Shown here in pieces: positions 58,057 through 64,000 of a stretch of 64,000 bases of DNA (the first letter of the stretch is position 1; each line of letters starts with the position of its first letter). The notes under the pieces are model-generated. The model saw nothing but the letters and a program-made list of their open reading frames with translations. It was not told the origin of the DNA and ran no database searches. The translations under genes were made by a program, and so were the position numbers. This stretch comes from Phytophthora colocasiae (Eukaryota; Oomycota; Peronosporomycetes; Peronosporales; Peronosporaceae), in the NCBI GenBank assembly GCA_018806915.1, contig JAGKQI010000086.1:1-64000 (forward strand). Reading direction: 5' to 3'.

Positions 58057-58680
58057 CCACCCGCAATCCTCGAAACCACCCGGCCACCATATCCGTGGGT
58101 GACAAACTTCCGGTCACTCTTTTTTAACTTGAGTTAACTATTGAATGGGTTGAGACCTACACGTAAGGGGTCACTTTACAACTACTTGGTTTTTGTTTGC
58201 AGGTTGGTAGGCCCTGGTGTGGCCATGCTGGAAGGCCTCTGCGATGGTGTGACCACTTCGTCGTCACCCACAGACATGCACTACTAAAAACAGGAATAAG
58301 ATGCATTCAGTGTTCATTATCGATTTTCCTTGTTTCTGCAAAGGGGGCGACGGGCAAAAGTATTGTGAACGTTCGCACGCAAACCCCGCAGTACGTCGGT
58401 ACATAAGGGCCTCCTGGCGGTCCACTGGTCAACGCACCACAAAGCAACGCACTTGGCAGGCGTTCGAGTATATCCAGGGACTTACTTTCCAGGTATATAA
58501 GAAATTAGCATTTGAAAAATCCCTTTCAAATTCGAACTTAATCGAGTCAGATCGCACCTAACAGGCCAAATTCCATATGTTTTATTTATCCAAAAAAACC
58601 ACCCACCCACAGACAACAACAAACCCCCCAGGCATCCTTGACTTTTGGGGTTTTCCGGAACCCTGCTTGCAGTTGAACAC
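58057..58680. other. no gene recognised
   Basis: Contains CCACC-rich stretches at about 58030-58085 and 58600-58625 and the short palindrome GGATTTTTAAAAAATCC (about 58042). Nothing else is supported. Confidence 0.5.
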
Positions 58681-58681
58681 A

Positions 58682-59709
58682 ATGTCATTTTCGCTGGAAC
58701 AGATAGCCACAGATCACTTAAGTGCTGCTTTTAGGCTTGAATCGCTCGAAGAAGGGTCTTTAGTCACTGGAGGAAGTTGATCTTCATTCTGCAGTAGTGT
58801 AGCACATTTCTTAAGAATTATCAACTACAGCACTCCGTGGTGGGGCAAGTACGACGATTCCAACACAAGCGTCAACAAGCTCATTCTGACCCTTAAAACC
58901 TTAGGTTTCCCACTTGATTTCTCTGCCTCCAAGCTTATACGGTGAAGCTGTGTGCAGTGCACTTGACAGTACCTGTGATCAGGCTCGCTGCTCTCCGCTT
59001 CGACTGGCCCAGGCCGCAGTACCCGAAGGAGGATTTTGCGGTCGAAGCAGAGGTCGAGATTAAGCTGAAGTAGACACGGCCAATGCCGACGATGAAAATG
59101 CACTACCAGGTGCAGATGAGAAAGTAGAGGAGCTCTACAGTGACCTCATACGTAGTGGCAAGACCAAGGACCAGCACGACTTGGACCAGAGCTCAGCAGA
59201 TGATCATGAGCGAGGTGGACCCGCTACTGTGGAAGATGGAGCTGGAGCGCGTCGGGCCGTAACTTAAAGTGAAGAACAGCGCTGCTGCGGGCAAGGAGTG
59301 GCATGCTCACATTGAACGAACGAGAGAGCACGAGATGCTCATGCGCGATCTGCTTCTACGTTCGAACGCCCAGTTACGACTGCTTGGGACTCAATCCACG
59401 GCTACCTGTCGTATGGGAGCGAAGGAGAAGAAGATGCTGAACAACCAGTACGAACACCTTCGACAAGAATACACAGCGCTCAAGGAGAAGTTGCAGGCGG
59501 CGACGGAGGTTAGCAAGGCAGGAGCTGACCGGGTGAACTCCATGACAACGCACTACGCCGGGACGACGGAGCAGTTGACGGAAACCAAGGGAGTCATGGA
59601 CGAACGTGGAGCGAAGATGACGGACACGGGAGAAACTAAGGAGCGCCCAAGTACGGAGCGCCCAAACATAAATAGAACACCCAGAGATTATAAGATGCGG
59701 AAGATGTGA
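58682..59709 (+). pseudogene. IFT57: IFT57-like intraflagellar transport protein, decayed
   Basis: Order and motifs follow IFT57, an IFT-B subunit needed for flagellum assembly. The N-terminal part has KYDDSNTSVNKLI and DFSASKL (58845-58935), then GEAVCSALD. An acidic linker (DENALPGADEKVEELYS) is followed by the conserved VDPLLWKMELERVGP, then a stop. The last frame, 59269-59709, has EWHAHIER and long coiled coil with LNNQYEHLRQEY and MDERGAKMTD. Several frame changes show it is a pseudogene or a captured retro-like copy. Presence of this gene type fits an organism with flagellated zoospores. Confidence 0.8.
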
Positions 59710-59822
59710 TCGTCTTCGAATCTACTATTACTTTAACATTGGAGAGAACATCAACTAGAACAGAGAACAATTTCCAACCTGACGCGAGCAATACCTGTAC
59801 AACACTAAGAGCAAGGACCACC

Positions 59823-60290
59823 ATGCAGAATGACGCTGAAGCCCTCAATTATCCGAATGACTACACCGCAGAGGTATCGCAGCTTTATACCATCGAACCT
59901 CCTCCACAAGGTGTTCATCCTTCCGTAGATGCAGCTATTGACGCTATACACAGGTGTCCGCTATGACGTATCCGGCAATAGATCGAACGCAACAACAATA
60001 ACGAAATTCGGACAATTTTATTTGCCTGTGATCGTAGTGGAAGACCCAAGAATACTCGCCGTATTCGTGAGGAGGATCGTGTCAGAACATTGCGAGGGTC
60101 AAAACGAATGGGTTGCTCCATGCGCATTAAAATAGTGGATATATTTCGCAACAACACGGCGGGGGCATGGAAAATTGTGTACACACGAGATGGAAGTCAA
60201 ACCCACAACCACCCGCCTTCTTTGGATGTTCGAGTACACACTGGACATAGGCGACGTAGCGTTCAAAATAATTGTGTTCGATAACACAAT
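59823..60290 (+). pseudogene. MULE transposase N-terminal fragment
   Basis: ATG at 59823, about 40 residues, then a frame change near 59955. The second frame has FACDRSG, SKRMGC and THNHPPS, the Cys/Cys/His/His set of the FAR1/GCM-type DNA-binding domain before MULE transposases. It matches the MULE at 31064 around AW-I-TR-GS-HNHP. It stops at a tRNA-like sequence with no DDE domain. Confidence 0.65.
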
Positions 60291-60354
60291 ACCACCAAGA
60301 GGAATCGAACCTCCTTCACCCCTTTCGGGGGCTTTGCCATTAAGCTACGGTGGT
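60291..60354 (-). tRNA. tRNA-like sequence, anticodon arm shortened
   Basis: 64 nt. Acceptor ACCACCG/TGGTGGT, D arm GCTT-AATGGCA-AAGC and T arm GGAGG-TTCGATT-CCTCT are all in place. Between D and T arms only 16 nt remain, including CCCC-GAAA-GGGG, so no standard 7-nt anticodon loop. Probably a degenerate or organelle-derived tRNA, or a tRNA-like transposon part. It should not be given an amino acid. Confidence 0.4.
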
Positions 60355-60852
60355 GTCTAATTAAGAAATAAGAAACGTTGTCATAGTTAGTAATCAATGC
60401 TGGAGTTGAATGGTCAACACATCAGCGCACCTTTAATTGTCTGACGGGGAATTAACGGCATGCCGCGACAACCCTCTTAGGACCGAAGCCCCCGCTCAAT
60501 TTGCCCTTCGGCAGTCAATCAGACAATGAACAATATTTTCTAACTGCAGCGTGACTACTTGTTCTCCATCACTATGAATCCTTCGGATTTTCTTTTCTAG
60601 AAACGTCCCAATACTCCATCAATCACGCCATATCTCCCGCATCTTATAATCTCTGGGTGTTCTATTTATGTTTGGGCGCTCCGTACTTGGGCGCTCCTTA
60701 GTTTCTCCCGACGGACACGTCGCCGCTTGTGCACATCTAGGAAGCCCTCAAGCCGCTCACGGCTGAGATTAAGAACTTCGAGCTGCGGATTGCTCTCCTC
60801 AAGGACAGCTCCGTTTTTTTCTATTGTCAAATTTTGAATTTCAAATTCCATA
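60355..60852. other. no gene recognised
   Basis: Short unsupported frames. At 60811-60853 the sequence resembles 61000-61050 inside the right arm (GACAGCTCCGTTTTTT, then CAAATTCCATATT), so the arm boundary lies next to a duplicated copy of an arm segment. Confidence 0.5.
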
Positions 60853-61364
60853 TTAATCAGCTCCACACGCAATATCACAGCAAAGAGACAGTCTCTGACA
60901 GTGAGCTGGAGGAGATACAGATATCGAGGTGAAACGGGCCAAGACGCAGTCGTCCAAGCCTCCCAATTAGCCGATTCAAGATTAGGCTCTACTCAAAGAC
61001 AGCTCCGTTTTTTCTATTGTCAAATTTCAATTTTCAAATTCCATATTTTACAACAGGCAAGGATGTTACCGCATACAATTCTTTTCGGAAATTTGGAGAC
61101 AGAATGACGGTGATAGCTCCGTTTTTCAATGATTTTACACAATTTCAGAAAATAGTGACACTACGTATTTGTATGCAGCGTATGTGATAGCTCCGTTTTT
61201 CTAATCACTAGTAGACGGCGACCATTGCCTCACTCTGGCTTTTGCCCTCAGCTCAAATACCTCTCTGTCCTCCCACCAGCCCCCACCTCAAAGCAGCTGA
61301 CCATGTTACTGTCAACCAGCCACCACTACGCTGAGCACAACATCTCGTTTACCTCCATGATGGA

Positions 61365-61619
61365 GTGGAGGCGACCAAGGGCGAGAAGGGCGCGGTGTCG
61401 TGGTGGCAGAAAGCTGGTGTGCTGGACAAGGAGCTGCTTTGCCCTTCCTGTCAGAAGTCTATGCGTCTACGCCTCGAAGGTAAAACCAAGTCGTGGCGCT
61501 GCTGTCGCAAAGCGCGGCACGAAGATGGGAAGGAGGTAAGCCTGAGCTTGCTAGCTAACTCGTGGTTTTCCAACATGAAACTGTCACTTGCAGCGGTCGC
61601 TCGCATGCTAGTTGCATGA
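61365..61619 (+). pseudogene. zinc-ribbon fragment, Merlin/ISXO2-like (right copy)
   Basis: Same as 55080-55334 with one visible residue change (MRLRLEG instead of MRLRFEG). The CX2C and CC...H pattern is kept. Confidence 0.4.
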
Positions 61620-61803
61620 AACAGGCAGCAGAGATGGCGTTCGTGGTGCCTACCACGCCAGGTGTCCACTGCTCAGATCATGAGTAAAGTAGTTCAGTTA
61701 GTAAAAAAAAGCACGGAGCGTAAAAGTGAACAAGCACGGAGTTGTCCTTGAGGAGAGCCCGGATTGGCGTTCAATCACATCCGTGAAAAACAAAATGAAC
61801 AAA

Positions 61804-62133
61804 TCACGCCACTTCAGGGAACTTGTTGCTGAGGCGACGGTTGATCTCCTCAAGCTCATCAATACGTCCGCAAAGCTCACCATAAAGTCGATCTTTTTCC
61901 TTGATCTCAGCAGCATGATCGATAGCAGCGATCTTCTGGCATAGCTCCATGTTCTCAAGATTGCTTGTCGACTGTCGTTGAATGAACTGTTGTTGAAGAA
62001 TGCTGACCTTGCTTTTTTTCTCTACGCCGAGAAAGAATGCATCGAAGCGACGAGAGCTTCCGCTTTCCTTACGACGCTCAAAACGACAAGCGGGTGTTGT
62101 TGCAACAAGCACCAGCGAAGGTGGCGGCTGCAC
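61804..62133 (-). CDS. coiled-coil ORF in the arm (right copy, intact)
   Basis: 109 codons from 62133 to the TGA at 61804, ending ELEEINRRLSNKFPEVA. This is the complete version of the frameshifted ORF at 54568-54895. It is Gln/Glu/Leu-rich, with helical heptads from residue ~55. It is small and may itself be part of a larger decayed gene. Function unknown. Confidence 0.45.
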   Translation of the reverse strand: MQPPPSLVLVATTPACRFERRKESGSSRRFDAFFLGVEKKSKVSILQQQFIQRQSTSNLENMELCQKIAAIDHAAEIKEKDRLYGELCGRIDELEEINRRLSNKFPEVA

Positions 62134-62421
62134 TTGAACAAAAGGGATTGGCCAGTAGCGCTGCTCACGTTTTGCCGCGCATATGCTAATTTACCTTTTT
62201 GTCCTAGGGCAGCAAGCGAAAGCGACAAAGATCAGATATCTCCGACGCAGCATCAAGTTCCCAAAAAGCGATGAAGTCAATTCGACTGTCATCAGTGTGA
62301 TCAAGGACACCAGTCGTGTGATATTCGATCAAGAAAAAAACGACCATAGAAAAGACGTTTTCGTGTTGATTGAAGTAGGCATTAATCAGCTGTAAGGCCT
62401 ACGACAAACATGAATCTGTTC

Positions 62422-63266
62422 CTACTTACTCTCCGCATCGGCCATTCGCTTTTCAAAAACCTCCATGCCCATCCGGCTCCGCATCGACACAATTGAAAAC
62501 TCTCCAACGCCGCCTACTCCCGCGATCACGTGCCGGTTCGCCTTCTTGTAAAGATCCGTCCTTAAAATCATGTCAAAGATCTCGATGGTCAGGTTTTCGG
62601 GCATCCTTGACCACTTGGGCCGACGTTCTTTCGATTCGCTCAGTGTAGTTCTTCATTTGAGACGGCGATACCTCTTCATGACGGCTGTCAAATAGCTGTT
62701 CCTTGGCAGCCATTCGTAGTAATAGTCTGGGGCGGCATGTCCCGACCAAGAACGAGTCTTCCGTCACACTGCTCTTCCCCGGACTGGCTGAAAATGTCGC
62801 TATAATTGTCGTCGCCGAGGTTCAGCAGCTCCGCTTGCAAGTCGTATGCACGCTCAACGACGGTCTTCGTTCAGCCAGCACACCAACGAAGGTAACCAGT
62901 GCGGCAGGATCCATCGGGAAGCCCGACGATCCACCCGTAGTCAAAGTACGATGGCCGGCAGTCTTTGGGTAAGCGCCGGAGTTCGTCTACGTACTCCCAC
63001 ATCTCGTCCTTCTCAACGTCGGTCATCTTCTGCCCGCTATGGCGCCACTTCTTCTGGTTTTGCCATTTCCAGACGAGCGCTTCGACGACCCGCTTCTTGC
63101 GTTCACGGACGACTCGATCTTTGAGGATTGTCTTCGGGTCAGGACGTTGTCCGAGTCGCTCAAAGGCCACGTGTCGCGAAGCAATTGCTGGAGGTTCATC
63201 CTCGGGTGCAAGTAGAAGAGTTATGGCTTGTTGAAGGTCTTGAGCAGCCGGCAGCAAAGAGCGCAA
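62422..63266 (-). pseudogene. unrecognised ORF series in the inverted-repeat arm (right copy)
   Basis: Mirror of 53436-54280, with the same stop and frame changes. Blocks at 62871-63266 and 62422-62604 encode the same proteins as the left arm. Confidence 0.5.
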
Positions 63267-64000
63267 GCGTCACGCAGACGTTTGACGCGGTCGAATAGAT
63301 CATCTTGAAAATGTATGACTGTACTCCCATGTCGTATAGACGGGCCAATCAGTCAGTTTTTTTAAAACAGTATTCGTCAATATTTTATTTCACTATTCAA
63401 AAACTTGTGAGGTGGGGTATTTCGACACGGTGAGATCCTTATGTGACATAAACAGTCCATTCAGCCGTTTTTCAGAACTTTCTCAATATTGCACTTCACT
63501 ATACGAAAACTTGTGAGGTGGTGTATTTCAACAGGGGAAGATGCTGGTTAGATCCCCATATGACATAGACGGGCCAAGCAGCCGGTTTTTAGAACTTTCA
63601 CTTCATTACACAAAAATTAGAGAGGTAGGGTATTTTGACACAACGAATACGATGGTTATACTCCTATGTAGCATAGACAGACCGAACGCCCGTTTAACAT
63701 CTCCACGATAAAACCTCCTTGGATAAGCAAATACTAACTTGAGATATAAGATCCGGCAGACGCACGGTATCATCGGAAATAACAAATTACATTGTTTCCA
63801 TGTGCGTAAGAAAGTGACATTGTAGATATAGCCAATGATAGAGTAAGAAACGTCCAATTTTAAAAATGTCTGTATAAGCGAATACTAAATTTTGACATTA
63901 AATCTGGGTGACACACGAGATACCATCGGAAAGAGCATGAAAAAGTACGTTAAATCAGTCTAAGAAATTTTGATAGCGTGCAAGCATAGCCAAACTGATG

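Larger units (their letters stand above)
60853..64000 (-). repeat. right arm of the >3.1-kb inverted repeat
   Basis: Mirror of 52700-55848. It starts ATTAATCAGCTCCAC and continues past the window end. Differences from the left arm include substitutions and small indels, for example 2 extra A in the coiled-coil ORF. Confidence 0.95.

Noticed and set aside
60291..60354. Functional tRNA-Phe with anticodon GAA
   Set aside because: The GAA lies in a 4-nt loop or needs a 2-bp stem and lacks U33.
1..64000. RXLR or Crinkler effector genes expected in a Phytophthora-like genome
   Set aside because: I saw no frame combining a signal peptide with RXLR/EER or LFLAK motifs in this window.

Overview
ORGANISM. 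The window looks like repeat-rich nuclear DNA of an oomycete, most likely Phytophthora or a close relative. It is packed with chromodomain Ty3/gypsy elements and with MULE-, hAT- and Merlin-like transposase remnants. It also holds decayed copies of ordinary eukaryotic genes: a UBR-box/ClpS N-recognin, the flagellar protein IFT57 (fitting a lineage with flagellated zoospores), a protein-kinase fragment and a chromodomain fragment. No clearly intact host gene was found.  LAYOUT. 1-27479 is a nest of retroelements. The 3' part of element A (pol on +, then a long antisense ORF, then the 3' LTR) meets element B (pol on -) tail to tail at 7978/7979. B's 5' LTR is split by a complete element C from a different gypsy family (19926-25998, 5-bp TSD TTAGG, apparently identical 341-bp LTRs). 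B's outer edge joins half of an older LTR (Z, 26957-27479) that interrupts a MULE-like gene. 27480-35448 holds DNA-transposon debris (MULE, hAT) and a zinc-finger/oxygenase-like pseudogene. 35449-52294 holds a second rearranged group of the A/B family: an LTR with partial gag (D') and an element E whose 5' half is inverted relative to its 3' end. Its two LTRs still carry matching 4-bp flanks (TTTG and CAAA, reverse complements). An antisense-type ORF of another family lies between them. From about 52700 to the window end is an inverted repeat with arms of at least 3.1 kb around a roughly 5-kb core with pieces of UBR1-like, IFT57 and MULE genes and a tRNA-like sequence.  HOW THE A/B/E ELEMENTS WORK. 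The order is LTR, gag with three zinc knuckles, protease, RT, a first RNase H missing a catalytic Asp, a second archaeal-type RNase H, integrase, chromodomain, antisense coiled-coil ORF, LTR. gag and pol are in different frames. They are joined by a -1 frameshift cassette: GTTAAAC, the gag TAG stop, then a strong hairpin, present in both copies that cover the site. The antisense ORF starts just inside the 3' LTR and probably contains a 122-nt intron. gag begins at the base after the 5' LTR, over the tRNA primer-binding site. All copies here are broken by stops or frameshifts.
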